DNA of 43,886 nucleotides from Trichomonas tenax. Its lineage: Eukaryota > Parabasalia > Trichomonadida > Trichomonadidae. The position numbers were made by a program, and so were the translations under genes. Position 1 is the stretch's first letter. Every line of letters begins with the position of its first letter. The stretch lies in contig JALKBU010000384.1 of the NCBI GenBank assembly GCA_023091735.1, positions 1-43,886 on the forward strand, written 5' to 3'. Positions 1-8,563 of the stretch are shown here, one piece after another. The notes beneath the pieces are model-generated. The model searched no databases and had not been told where the DNA came from. It saw only the letters and a program-made list of their open reading frames with translations.

Positions 1-914
1 TCTTGTGGCTGATTCTCGCCCTGCTCCTGGTTCTGCTGATCCTGCTGCTCACTCTTGTTCTTGTTCTTCTTATTCTTGTTTCTCTTGTTCTTCTTTCCTT
101 CCTTCATCGGGTCTGCGTTTGCCTGTGGGTTGAATTCTTCTTGTGGCTGATGATCATTCTGTTCATCATCTTTGTTGAATTTCTTGTTGAATTTGCGTGG
201 CTGCGGGACACCGCCCTTGTTTCTGTCGTGTGCGGATGGTCCGACTCTTCCGTCCTCCATGATATAGTGCATGGCGTTATAAGCTTGGCCGCGGCCTCCT
301 CTTGAGTGCTGGAAGTACTTCTTGTTGTCTTTTTCGTGCTCTGGCTCTGGTTCTGGCTTCGGCTCCTCGATTGGCTTAACAGTGACGTCTCCCCAACCCG
401 TTGGCTTGATAGGAACTGCATTGAAAACTGGTCTTGGCTTGACGGGCGCTTTTCTGTATTCTTTCTTTGCAGGGACTGGTTGTGGCTTTGGCTGTCCTCT
501 GGCGAATTTATTTGGAGCATTGCGATATTCTTCAAGTTCTTTTTCTCTTTTTTCAGCGAGTTCTTCGGGTGACATGTTATTTTCGTCGATTGGTGTTGCT
601 GCTTTTCCGAGATTGAATAAAATATCTGCTGAATCTGAATCTTCAGATTCTTCTTTTTCTTCTTTCTTCGCTTCTTCCTCCTCCTGCTTGATCGTGAGGT
701 CGGCGTTAGGGTCGCACATCTTGAGAATGGCGTCCTCGCGCTCCTCCTCGTCGCCGCCGAAGATTCTCACTTGACCATTATCCTTTACGGTAACAATCAA
801 GCCTTGTTCCTCAGCCCAGTCGATCTGCTCCTGCGTGAGAGGCTTCGGAGGGGTGAAAAAGGAATCAAGCATCTTGTGCTCGATGTTGAGTCGGCTTTTA
901 TCAACTCCAGACAT
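1..914 (-). CDS. Disordered acidic/basic protein with K/N-rich tail, 3' end outside window
   Basis: I do not recognise this protein. The frame is open from the ATG at 914 to the window edge (about 304 codons). It opens MSGVDKSRLNIEHKMLDSFF, then has a compact stretch (roughly residues 20-70, containing LTQEQIDWAEEQGLIV and GQVRIFGGDEEE), then an acidic E/D/S region, a proline/lysine region (EEPKPEPEPEHE), an RGGRG motif, and a low-complexity tail of K, N and Q (KNKRNKNKKNKNK, then QQ/NQ repeats). Most of it should be intrinsically disordered. The RGG and basic tail suggest RNA or ribosome contact, which is only inference. The start is supported by an Initiator-like TCATTT whose A lies 10 nt upstream of the ATG. 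Long open frames on the plus strand here are antisense shadows of the repetitive composition. The true C-terminus is not visible. Confidence 0.8.
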   Translation of the reverse strand, partial: MSGVDKSRLNIEHKMLDSFFTPPKPLTQEQIDWAEEQGLIVTVKDNGQVRIFGGDEEEREDAILKMCDPNADLTIKQEEEEAKKEEKEESEDSDSADILFNLGKAATPIDENNMSPEELAEKREKELEEYRNAPNKFARGQPKPQPVPAKKEYRKAPVKPRPVFNAVPIKPTGWGDVTVKPIEEPKPEPEPEHEKDNKKYFQHSRGGRGQAYNAMHYIMEDGRVGPSAHDRNKGGVPQPRKFNKKFNKDDEQNDHQPQEEFNPQANADPMKEGKKNKRNKNKKNKNKSEQQDQQNQEQGENQPQ

Positions 915-925
915 TAAAAAAATGA
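912..925 (-). promoter_or_regulatory. Initiator plus start codon of the K/N-rich protein gene
   Basis: On the minus strand this reads TCATTTTTTTAATG. TCA+1(C/T)(T/A) is the established Initiator of trichomonad genes, where transcription starts on the A and 5' UTRs are very short. The spacing here implies a leader of about 10 nt. Confidence 0.5.
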
Positions 926-1821
926 CATTGTTTACGTGGCATAAATTAGTAATTTTTCGCAAATAAAGTCGTATTTAAGGTTAAAGATATCAAAAATTGA
1001 ATGATTTTTGACATGTAAATTATAAATTCGATATATTTTTACTAGTCATAATTTGTTTATTTTTGACAAATAAAGTCTAACATTTAATTTTGCGATCTTT
1101 CATTATTTTAAGATGCAACTAACTTAGATAAGAGGATATGCAATCACAATTTAGTTATGTGTATCATATCTTTTGTATTTTCTCTTTGAAGCGGAGTTTA
1201 ATGCTACAAATACTCATTTCTCATCTATTTATATCTTATTTCATAATGATGGAAGCCTATTGCCTTTGATTTATTCATCAAATTTTTGTATATCTACGTG
1301 AATTCATTATCTTGCAATACGGTAATCTCCATATGCTAGTGATGATATATTTTGAAAATCAATGTCTTAATAGTTCCAAAAACTGACAATCGCTTTTCAA
1401 AGTAGAGTCTTTTAAATATTTGATGCATTCAATGAGAACTATCATGTTACAAAGCCCTTAAGAATCCTAATAAGTTTAAAAATAATATAAAGAAAAATAA
1501 TTGATTAACAAGCTTTTGAACATATGAGTGGTCATATATTAAGACTGCATTTGATGTTTCTTTATTCCAAAAGTGTTCATTTAATTTATGGAAAATTGAA
1601 ATTAATATTTTGATAAAATAATTGAAGTTGTTGCACTGGTCATTCATGGCTGCGATGATTTTAGTATAAAAACACTATTTATTCATGAAATAGTATAGCA
1701 TAAGCATTAAAAGAAATAAACTTCGCATTAAATAAAGATTCTGCCCCAAACAAAAGGATTTGTGAAGTTTCTTCAGCGTAAATAAGTTCTGGTCATTAAG
1801 TACTTGGTTTCTGCGTATTAT
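926..1821. other. Intergenic, no gene supported
   Basis: This is AT-rich sequence between the K/N-rich gene and the end of UPF3. AAATAAAGTC occurs near both 961 and 1069, either side of the TGACATGTAA element. A 66-codon minus-strand frame at 1447-1647 is hydrophobic, AT-driven and unlike any family I know, so I do not call it. Confidence 0.5.
1009..1018. promoter_or_regulatory. TGACATGTAA element
   Basis: The ten-base element TGACATGTAA lies 95 bp upstream of the 914 start. The same element or its GTCATGTAA variant recurs upstream of Rad9, uS7, the TPR gene, VPS16, IMP3 and the coiled-coil gene. The ACATGT core is palindromic, so orientation is ambiguous. A role as a factor-binding site is inference from recurrence. 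Confidence 0.4.
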
Positions 1822-2397
1822 TTAAGGGAATTTTTGTTTGTTTTTGTTCTTTTTATTTTTGTTCTTATTCTTCTTCTTAGGATTTGGATTTTGTTGTGGC
1901 TGGGCCATTAATTTCACATTAAACTTCTTGATAATCTCCTGGCTATTTTCTAAAGCGTCGTCATGAATGGAATCAATATTAACAAGATTTTCTGTGGGAA
2001 TGGTGGTCTTTTCTTTGTATTTTCTTGAAAATGTTGCAAATTCCGGATCATCGTCAATAGAAGGTAATGTTTTCGTGTTTCGTTTATTGCGATCAACATT
2101 CATATGTATTGGTGCGAATTCGACCTGTGGCTGTACTTTACCACCGAATGGAAGGTCCAATGTAATCTTGGCCAAATCATCGACCATCTCCTGTGTAAAA
2201 TCATATCCGTTAATTATAGCGAATGTTGTGCATGGAGCTGATGTATCACCAACAATATCAGAAGAATAAACATCAACAATAGCTTTCTTTTGATCAATTA
2301 AGCGTTTAACTGCAGGAATTGCTATAAAATTGTCGTAATTAACAGCTGGTGGCATCTTTCGGAGAATGATGCGTTGATATCCTCCCTCCAAAGTCAT
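1822..2397 (-). CDS. UPF3: UPF3/Smg-4 family nonsense-mediated decay factor, minimal form
   Basis: This 191-residue protein matches the Smg4/UPF3 RNP-like domain. Residues 8-24 contain IILRKMPPAVNYDNF, the first beta strand and loop of the domain (family pattern: V-I-R-R-L-P-P). Residues 92-96 are VEFAP, and DDDPEFATF follows at 115-123; these two motifs in this order are characteristic of UPF3. In other eukaryotes UPF3 bridges the exon-junction complex and UPF2 in nonsense-mediated mRNA decay. The protein is short: the RNP-like domain is followed by a linker and a lysine/asparagine tail (PKKKNKNKNKKNKNKQ), and the C-terminal EJC-binding motif of animal UPF3B is not evident. The start at 2397 has an Initiator 8-10 nt upstream. 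It follows Rad9 on the same strand with only 29 bp between them. The family call is fairly secure; function in this organism is inferred. Confidence 0.75.
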   Translation of the reverse strand: MTLEGGYQRIILRKMPPAVNYDNFIAIPAVKRLIDQKKAIVDVYSSDIVGDTSAPCTTFAIINGYDFTQEMVDDLAKITLDLPFGGKVQPQVEFAPIHMNVDRNKRNTKTLPSIDDDPEFATFSRKYKEKTTIPTENLVNIDSIHDDALENSQEIIKKFNVKLMAQPQQNPNPKKKNKNKNKKNKNKQKFP

Positions 2398-2407
2398 TAA
2401 AAAGTGA
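2395..2407 (-). promoter_or_regulatory. Initiator of UPF3 inside the 29-bp gap
   Basis: The minus strand reads TCACTTTTTAATG, an Initiator (TCAC+T) directly before the start codon. It is nearly identical to those before the genes starting at 914 and 12640. It implies that UPF3 is transcribed from its own start site although Rad9 ends only 29 bp away. Any upstream promoter elements would then lie within the Rad9 3' coding region. Confidence 0.5.
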
Positions 2408-2426
2408 CTAAAAAGTCGGTTTTTTT

Positions 2427-3311
2427 TTAGTCTGAATAAATTCTTCGCTTTTTCGTAGGTGTTTGAATTTGTGTTGGAGCCTCAACGCGTATGGCAGAAC
2501 TGGTTCTGTTCATTGCTGGCGTTGATAGGATAAACTCGTCGGATTCTGTTAAATTATCAGATTCCTTTGTTACGTTTATGTTTGCGATGGTAGAAATCAT
2601 GTGAGTGTTTCCGCCAACATCAGCTGATAACATGAATGTGCCATTTTCTTCGATTGTTATCAATAAATGATCCGAAAGCGTCTTTGAAAGAGCAATGGCT
2701 GCTCTAAGGTCATCAAATACAATCTTCGTCTCGATGTTGAATCTTGCCTCTATTCTACAATCTTCCGACTGCTTAATTGTCAATTTTGCAGTGGATTTGT
2801 CTTCAGTCTCAATTGTGATGCAATTATTTGTGAGTGAGAAGATAGTGATACTTGACTGTCCAAACAGCTTTGAAACACAGTCGAAAATATCACATTTGCA
2901 ATCAATTGTTGAGAAAATTCTTTGAACAGGACTTATGTCCATAATTACAGCTGCAGATAGGAATAAGTTGAATGTGTGGAGTGATCCAAACTTATCCTGC
3001 AGTGTAAATTTGATCTTTTCTCTAGAATTCAATGTTATTTTCATTGTATCCCACTTTGCTCTGAATATTTGAACTAAATATTTGAAAGGAAGCTCAACGA
3101 CGATGCTTTCACTCAAAACATATGAATAAGAATCAAAGAAAGTATCATCGAAAGACACAACACACAATATAGATTCTGTGCTGTTGACAGTCCTAAAAGT
3201 GAGTTTATTGCAACTTCCGACAATGATCAATGATTCTCCGATCTTCGCCATAGAGTTAATAGTCCTCCGCATTGTGTTTATTGTCTTAGAATCAACAATC
3301 GAAGCTTCCAT
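2427..3311 (-). CDS. RAD9: Rad9-like subunit of the 9-1-1 checkpoint clamp
   Basis: The 294-residue protein resembles Rad9, the PCNA-like subunit of the Rad9-Rad1-Hus1 clamp loaded at damaged DNA. The clearest stretch is residues 37-46, LTFRTVNSTE, followed by SILCVVSFDDTFFDSY. This corresponds to the conserved 'L-R-T-V-N-S-S-R-S-A ... F-x-x-x-F-F-x-x-Y' of the first PCNA-like half in animal and yeast Rad9. Two PCNA-like halves fill about residues 1-245. The short tail (TPTKKRRIYSD at the very end) looks like a nuclear localisation signal. Animal Rad9 has a longer phosphorylated tail that binds TopBP1; here it is cut to about 45 residues with several Ser/Thr. The TGACATGTAA element lies 198 bp upstream. 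Family call good; checkpoint role inferred. Confidence 0.72.
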   Translation of the reverse strand: MEASIVDSKTINTMRRTINSMAKIGESLIIVGSCNKLTFRTVNSTESILCVVSFDDTFFDSYSYVLSESIVVELPFKYLVQIFRAKWDTMKITLNSREKIKFTLQDKFGSLHTFNLFLSAAVIMDISPVQRIFSTIDCKCDIFDCVSKLFGQSSITIFSLTNNCITIETEDKSTAKLTIKQSEDCRIEARFNIETKIVFDDLRAAIALSKTLSDHLLITIEENGTFMLSADVGGNTHMISTIANINVTKESDNLTESDEFILSTPAMNRTSSAIRVEAPTQIQTPTKKRRIYSD

Positions 3312-4095
3312 TAATTTTTTTAATTACATCGCACATCAAAACTCGATTATTTTCCTCTCAATTAATATTCTTTTCCAATCTTCATTTTTGATATCATAAT
3401 ATCCATTCTTCACATTGTAAATAAAATGCACTCTTTATACACGAGTTTGACTTCTGTTATTTAGTTTCCAATATCATTATTCGCTGAGAGAATCAACAAT
3501 CAAAAATCTGACATGTAAATTGTTATGATTTTTTCTCTGATGAATATTTTGCTTGAAATATTCAATAGCTTACTGTACTTTGGTTAATTTTTTTCTTGAA
3601 CGTGTGCATAATAAAATACTATATATGCAAGTCTATTGCTTTTAGAATTGTTCCAAATAGGACAGCGACATATTTCTGGCGCTGCGAGAGCAATTAGTGT
3701 GCGCTGAATGAATCAAATCTTCGATGTGAGCCTATAAATAGAATTGCAAGATCAAGCTTGATATGATGGGGAATCTAAGTAGGTTTGTGCTGCTACGTTC
3801 AATATTTGCTCTGTGATATTCTCTGGATTGTATTATTTTGAGAAATCATCTTCGAAGTTGATTGAGTTTTGGCTAAATAAAACCCCCGAATCTTCAAGAG
3901 ACATAATTATAAGGATAAACTTGAATGTTAGTATTCTAAGTTCTTCATTCGAATGATTCATCATTGCAATGAAATATGCATAAAATCCAACTTTTAAAAT
4001 AAAAGTTATTTTTTATCATGTAAATATTATTTTGACATTACATTCCTCATAATGTTTTCTTCAAGCTCGATTAAAATGAATGGTCGTATTTTCAG
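3312..4095. other. Intergenic with TGACATGTAA (3509-3518)
   Basis: This gap lies between the divergent Rad9 gene and a decayed LRR gene. TGACATGTAA is at 3509-3518. Variants CATGTAAAT near 4017 and TTGACATTACA near 4032 precede the pseudogene. Around 3650-3830 the base composition is less AT-rich than the surroundings, but I find no open frame or recognisable RNA there. Confidence 0.4.
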
Positions 4096-4800
4096 ATGAT
4101 AAGTTTAAATTATGAAACTGCAGATAGTACAACATGTTCCATTGGATATTATGTTGAACCTACTCTAATGACTTATGGAAATGCTCCAAAGACTAAAGGT
4201 TCTATTATTGGTCACTTAACTATTCCCAGTCAAGTTTCATATAATGGAAAGACATATAAAATAGTTAAAACAACAAGAGCTGCATTTTATAAATGCATTG
4301 AAATCACGTCTGTAACAATCCCAGAGACAATTCAATATGTGGGGCAAGATACATTCAGCAGCACATCTTTTAAAAGAACTCTTTATTCCTCGTACAGTGA
4401 AATCACTTGATGTAGCTGCTCTTTCTGGAATGTATATGCTGAAACGTCTTGAATTTGAGAAATACATAGATTTGACATCTGTTTTGTAAGATCAATTCTT
4501 TCAGGATTATCAATTGAATAATTTAATTTTTCCAACTAGAATTGTCCTTCCCAGTTCAAGATTATTTCATCTAATTTGTCGATTTTCTATGTATGCAGCT
4601 TGCAAGTTTATGAAAATGATAATAATACGTTTGATGGTGCTTTAGAATACCCAAGATACATGCTAGGAATGGGTATCATGGAAACACGTATTTTGGGCAG
4701 TCTGTTTCTATAATGAAAGATGAATCAATAAGTTTTAATGAAAAACAAGTAACAACAGAAATTATTTATTGGATCCGTTTGAAGTTTACTCAGGCATTAC
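4096..4800 (+). pseudogene. BspA-like LRR_5 surface protein gene, frameshifted remnant
   Basis: The first frame (4096-4410) encodes a start of the LRR_5/BspA type found in trichomonads: a short lead, then SYNGKTYKI, then a repeat with AAFYKCIEITSVTIPETI. At about 4376-4380 the run TTTAAAAGAA holds one A too many. Reading on with one base fewer gives FKELFIPRTVKSLDVAA and then a LRR-like KRLEFEKYIDLTSVL up to a stop at about 4489. Past that, fragments such as YENDNNTFDGALEYPRY remain in shifting frames to about 4800. No transmembrane end is seen. This looks like a decayed copy of a large gene family. The intact member at 29506-31818 shows what a full one looks like. Confidence 0.65.
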
Positions 4801-5028
4801 TTGTTTTCATAGATATAAATGAAGAACAATATTATAATTATTGAAATATTGTTTTTGGAATAAAACATTTGTTTTTCTCTGATACTATTGTAATGCAAAG
4901 CTTACATTTAGAATGCTATAGCTCAAATCAAGAAATATAAAATTAGGAATTTGCATATCAAGAGATTTGAATGAGAGAAATTTTGTAAAATGGAAATAAA
5001 ATGTCTGAATATATGATATATAAGAGAT

Positions 5029-7560
5029 ATGAAATCAAAAATGTTTCTTGACGTTTTCAAAGAAGTTCCTGATCAAAAAAATCATGGAAATGTCATTTCT
5101 ATGAAACTATCGCCATCAAGAACGTTCATTCTTTATATCTCAACGGACACAATCTGCATAACTAAAGGAAACGATCCAAAATTAAAAATTATTGCGTCTA
5201 AAACGATAGATACTGAAAGATCCGGATGCTTGACATCGTGCGGATGGCTAAGCAGAACAAGTTTCTTTTGTGTTTCAAATAAAGGTGCAATTATCACATT
5301 TTCATTTACAAACGAAAAGCAAATCGACTATTTGAGGCACATTATCCATCCAAAACAGGATAAATTCACATGTGCCGATACTTACAACTCCTATATCGTC
5401 GCTGGTGACGTTTTAGGAAATTTATTTATAATATCACCACAGAGTGGAGAAGCTTTTGCACACAGTATCGAAAGTGTTGCCATAAAGTCTATTGCTTTGT
5501 CTAAAAGAAACGGCCTCATTCTTGGAGGTGACGGATCTACATATTCGATCGATATAAATCCCGAAGTATTGCAGAAGTACAATTTCAATCTCAATCTCAC
5601 GAACATGAATTTTAACGCCTACAATATAGTTTCATCACAATTTTCTAACATTGCCGCTGCTTATACGAAAGATGGAAATGTTTTTGTTACAAATTTCAAT
5701 TTAAAGAGAGTTATCACAACGGAACATCGTATATCGAGACTTGCTTTTGGCTCTGATTCAACTCTTTTCTGTATTTCATACGAATATATTGGAATGTTAA
5801 TGAGTATGCAGCCAACTTTCAGATTTTACAAATACGATCAATTCGCTGATATTTCTAACTTCATTGTCAGCAGAACGTTGTTCATTATTAATCACAATGA
5901 TAAATTCTACACATCAGAAATATTTTATATTCCACAGAACTCGAATTATCCGATCTACTACAAGAGATCGTCATTCACTTACTTCGTGAATCATAATGCC
6001 GAAGTTTATACAAATAAAATTGAAAAACCAGATGAATTAAGGTCAATTAAATTCTGTACAACAAATGGATATTACGTTGCATGCATTGGATGCGGGCAGT
6101 TATATATATTCAATACGCAAAAGCAAACTTGGGTCAAGACAAGCCAATCATCGCTCAAATCGGCAAAACATTTAATTTTTCATAATAATTTGCTCGTTTG
6201 CGTTCATCACGATGTTTTCTCACATGACTGCATCTGCAAGATCATGGAGATAAATGGTGATAAACTTAAGACAATCAAGTCTTTGCAACTCAAAGGAACG
6301 CCGAATTCAATGAGAAGCGAAGGCGAACATCTGATTTTGTCATTCAACGAGAAAGTCATGATTTACAACGGCGATGAAATGACGACATTTAACTATCCAT
6401 CAACTGTCGCAGATACTCATGGAGACCACGTTTATACTCTTGCAAGAGGCAGAAGGTTGCAATGTGATGGTGTTGACCTATATGAAAATGTCACGAACTT
6501 CGTGATCGATCACAAATCAGATATCATTATATTCAATGTTGGCTCGGATGAAATATACACAATGGACTGCAAGACAAAGAAGATCAGGCAATTGCAGACA
6601 GTCAAAGGAATTATCACTGGTTTGTTTACAGAGAACAAATATTGTTTAATTGTCGATGACACAAAAATGGAGCATTTGAATCTCAACTATTTCAGCCACA
6701 TATTTGCCAACAAGATTGCTGACATAGAACAATTATCAATCACAATGTCGCCAATCCAATGCAATCCAAAGTTCTACGATTTCTTAATGAGTGGTGTTTC
6801 TAATGCTCTTTCAGATGGAAAAGCAGAGAAAATTGTGAATTTCGTTCGTCACAAACCATCTGCATTCAGACTATTCCCAAGATCAAAGTACCTTGCGTCT
6901 GAAATAATTGGCCATTTCCTAGGCCTTAAAGTCAAACAAGATGCCAAAGGAATTTTAACATTCGAAGAAGATGAAAAGATTGATAAAACAGTTCGTGGCG
7001 ACTTTTCTTCATTCATTAGATTGATCGGTCGTGAAGAAGGTCAAATAGCAGCAGTCTGCAGCGCAATGGAAGTATTGAAACGCGTTTGTAGATCAGAAAG
7101 CGAGATCAGTCATGCACTCAGTTGCATTGAACTTCCATATCCAAAAACAATAACTGATCCAGAAATGATCCAATATTTCACTACACTTTTTGATAGCGTC
7201 ATTGATACGTGCTTTTACAACCTTGTCGTCATCAAGCGTCCTTCATTATGTTTCTATCTTGCTACACAGACGAACAAAAGCATAGTTAAGTCTTTGGCCA
7301 AATACAAGGAGCCAGAAATCTCTGTAATCAAGTGCATCGAAACTCTTTCACATTATGTAATGCCCAAACCAGCAAATCTTCATATTGTTAAAGATATGTG
7401 CGAAATGTTTTCCATTGTCAAATACACCAGATGGCAAGTTGCATCTCTTTTAATTACAGGAAATTCTGGACCTGCATCTAAAATATTATCATCAGTCGAA
7501 AACAAGCCAATGTTGGATGAAATTAAATCATCGCAATGGTCATATTTGCTTCGCCAGTAA
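5029..7560 (+). CDS. Beta-propeller plus alpha-solenoid protein, possibly RIC1-like
   Basis: The protein has 843 residues. The N-terminal half reads as WD40/propeller blades: alternating short hydrophobic strands such as VISMKLSPSRTFILYIS and YIVAGDVLGNLFIISPQ, with no strict WD dipeptides. From about residue 570 it turns helical. The order (propeller first, then helices with a LFDSVIDTCFYNL segment near the end) is that of RIC1, part of the RIC1-RGP1 exchange factor for Rab6/Ypt6 at the Golgi. Other propeller-solenoid coat or tether subunits have the same plan, so the name is tentative. The start is the first ATG; an in-frame ATG four codons later is equally possible. It converges on the nucleoside hydrolase with 88 bp between stops. 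Confidence 0.55.
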   Translation: MKSKMFLDVFKEVPDQKNHGNVISMKLSPSRTFILYISTDTICITKGNDPKLKIIASKTIDTERSGCLTSCGWLSRTSFFCVSNKGAIITFSFTNEKQIDYLRHIIHPKQDKFTCADTYNSYIVAGDVLGNLFIISPQSGEAFAHSIESVAIKSIALSKRNGLILGGDGSTYSIDINPEVLQKYNFNLNLTNMNFNAYNIVSSQFSNIAAAYTKDGNVFVTNFNLKRVITTEHRISRLAFGSDSTLFCISYEYIGMLMSMQPTFRFYKYDQFADISNFIVSRTLFIINHNDKFYTSEIFYIPQNSNYPIYYKRSSFTYFVNHNAEVYTNKIEKPDELRSIKFCTTNGYYVACIGCGQLYIFNTQKQTWVKTSQSSLKSAKHLIFHNNLLVCVHHDVFSHDCICKIMEINGDKLKTIKSLQLKGTPNSMRSEGEHLILSFNEKVMIYNGDEMTTFNYPSTVADTHGDHVYTLARGRRLQCDGVDLYENVTNFVIDHKSDIIIFNVGSDEIYTMDCKTKKIRQLQTVKGIITGLFTENKYCLIVDDTKMEHLNLNYFSHIFANKIADIEQLSITMSPIQCNPKFYDFLMSGVSNALSDGKAEKIVNFVRHKPSAFRLFPRSKYLASEIIGHFLGLKVKQDAKGILTFEEDEKIDKTVRGDFSSFIRLIGREEGQIAAVCSAMEVLKRVCRSESEISHALSCIELPYPKTITDPEMIQYFTTLFDSVIDTCFYNLVVIKRPSLCFYLATQTNKSIVKSLAKYKEPEISVIKCIETLSHYVMPKPANLHIVKDMCEMFSIVKYTRWQVASLLITGNSGPASKILSSVENKPMLDEIKSSQWSYLLRQ

Positions 7561-7648
7561 TATATTTTTGTATTTTGTATTTTATTAAAACTTATTCTTT
7601 TATCAATATAGAGATGATTTTATTTAGATAGAAGGAAAACAATCTCTT
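7561..7648. terminator. Shared 3' region of a convergent pair
   Basis: These 88 bp hold both 3' ends. The plus side has TTTGTATTTTATTAAAA shortly after the stop, and similar TTTATTAAA strings follow the stops at 13767 and 22819. The minus side reads CTAAATAAAATC. They are plausible cleavage/polyadenylation signals, by position only. Confidence 0.35.
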
Positions 7649-8563
7649 TTATCTATGATCCTGGAGGTGCTTCAAGACCTGAATGAACAAGTCCATATCG
7701 CACTCCTTGACGACTAAGCAGCCTTCTGGATCTGGCTCAGCAAGAGACATACCGATCTTTTCGCCGTGAAGGACCATTGATAAGCGAAGTCTCTCGGACT
7801 TCTTGATGGCCTTCTCACCATAAACAGCGATGAAAGCAGCAAGTGGATCGGCTGGATAGAAGACTCCTTCAGTGAACTTAAGAACAACAGCCCATGTCTC
7901 CTTGATAAAGCGACGAATGAGAGTTCCTTCGAGGGTAACGACATCTGTTGTTCCTGGCCCCATTCTGGATGTGTTTGTGAGTGTCCAGGAGCTGATGGTT
8001 GTCTTATTCTGTGGATATGTCTTGAGTACGATTTCAGCGGCCTCTGGATCAGCTCTCCAGTTGAATTCAGCCCATTCTGATGTGTTTCCGACGCCATCTT
8101 CGGCACCACCCATGATGATGAGGTGCTTGATCTTAAGTATCGCTTCTGGGCACATCCTTATAGCGCAAGCCATGTTTGTGAGCGGTCCAAGGCAGAGAAC
8201 ATGGAGATCAGGAATCGTATTGCAAGCGTTTATAATCGCGTTGACAGCATGTTCCTTCTCGATGTTTAATGGTCCGTCGATGCCAAAAGACTTTGCATCG
8301 ATATCCCCCATTCCGTCAACACCGTGAATCTCCGGAATATGCATTGGTGGTTGAACAAGAGCACCTGGGCAACCGGCGTAGATAGGGATATCTGTCTTTC
8401 CCCAAACTCTGAGCGTTTTTGTGACATTTTGGAGCACGTTTGGGAGAGTTGTGTTGCCTCCGAGGCAAGAAATACCAACTATCTCGATTTCTGGGTTGTT
8501 TAAAGCAATGAGAATCGCTGTGGCATCATCGACGCCTGCATCAGTGTCAATCCAAAGTTTCAT
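7649..8563 (-). CDS. Inosine-uridine preferring nucleoside hydrolase
   Basis: The protein has 304 residues from MKLWIDTDAGVDDA. DTDAGVDDA at residues 6-14 is the aspartate cluster that binds calcium and the ribose in nucleoside hydrolases. Further family features follow: GNTTLPNVLQNV, LGPLTNMA, and FNWRADPEAA with the Asn/Asp of the active site. The enzyme splits the N-glycosidic bond of purine or pyrimidine nucleosides to base and ribose. Trichomonads cannot make purines de novo, so salvage is its likely role. I chose the ATG at 8563 because the family begins at this strand; an in-frame ATG at 8608 would add 15 residues with no family match. A TGACATTACA string, like the recurrent element, sits in that 15-codon stretch and fits with its being upstream DNA. 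Confidence 0.88.
   Translation of the reverse strand: MKLWIDTDAGVDDATAILIALNNPEIEIVGISCLGGNTTLPNVLQNVTKTLRVWGKTDIPIYAGCPGALVQPPMHIPEIHGVDGMGDIDAKSFGIDGPLNIEKEHAVNAIINACNTIPDLHVLCLGPLTNMACAIRMCPEAILKIKHLIIMGGAEDGVGNTSEWAEFNWRADPEAAEIVLKTYPQNKTTISSWTLTNTSRMGPGTTDVVTLEGTLIRRFIKETWAVVLKFTEGVFYPADPLAAFIAVYGEKAIKKSERLRLSMVLHGEKIGMSLAEPDPEGCLVVKECDMDLFIQVLKHLQDHR

Noticed and set aside
104..774. Open frames overlapping the first gene (plus 306-774, minus 104-535)
   Set aside because: They are shadows of the low-complexity coding sequence on the minus strand, which has the better protein composition and a start context.
1447..1647. 66-codon minus-strand frame
   Set aside because: Hydrophobic, AT-driven composition, with no family likeness.
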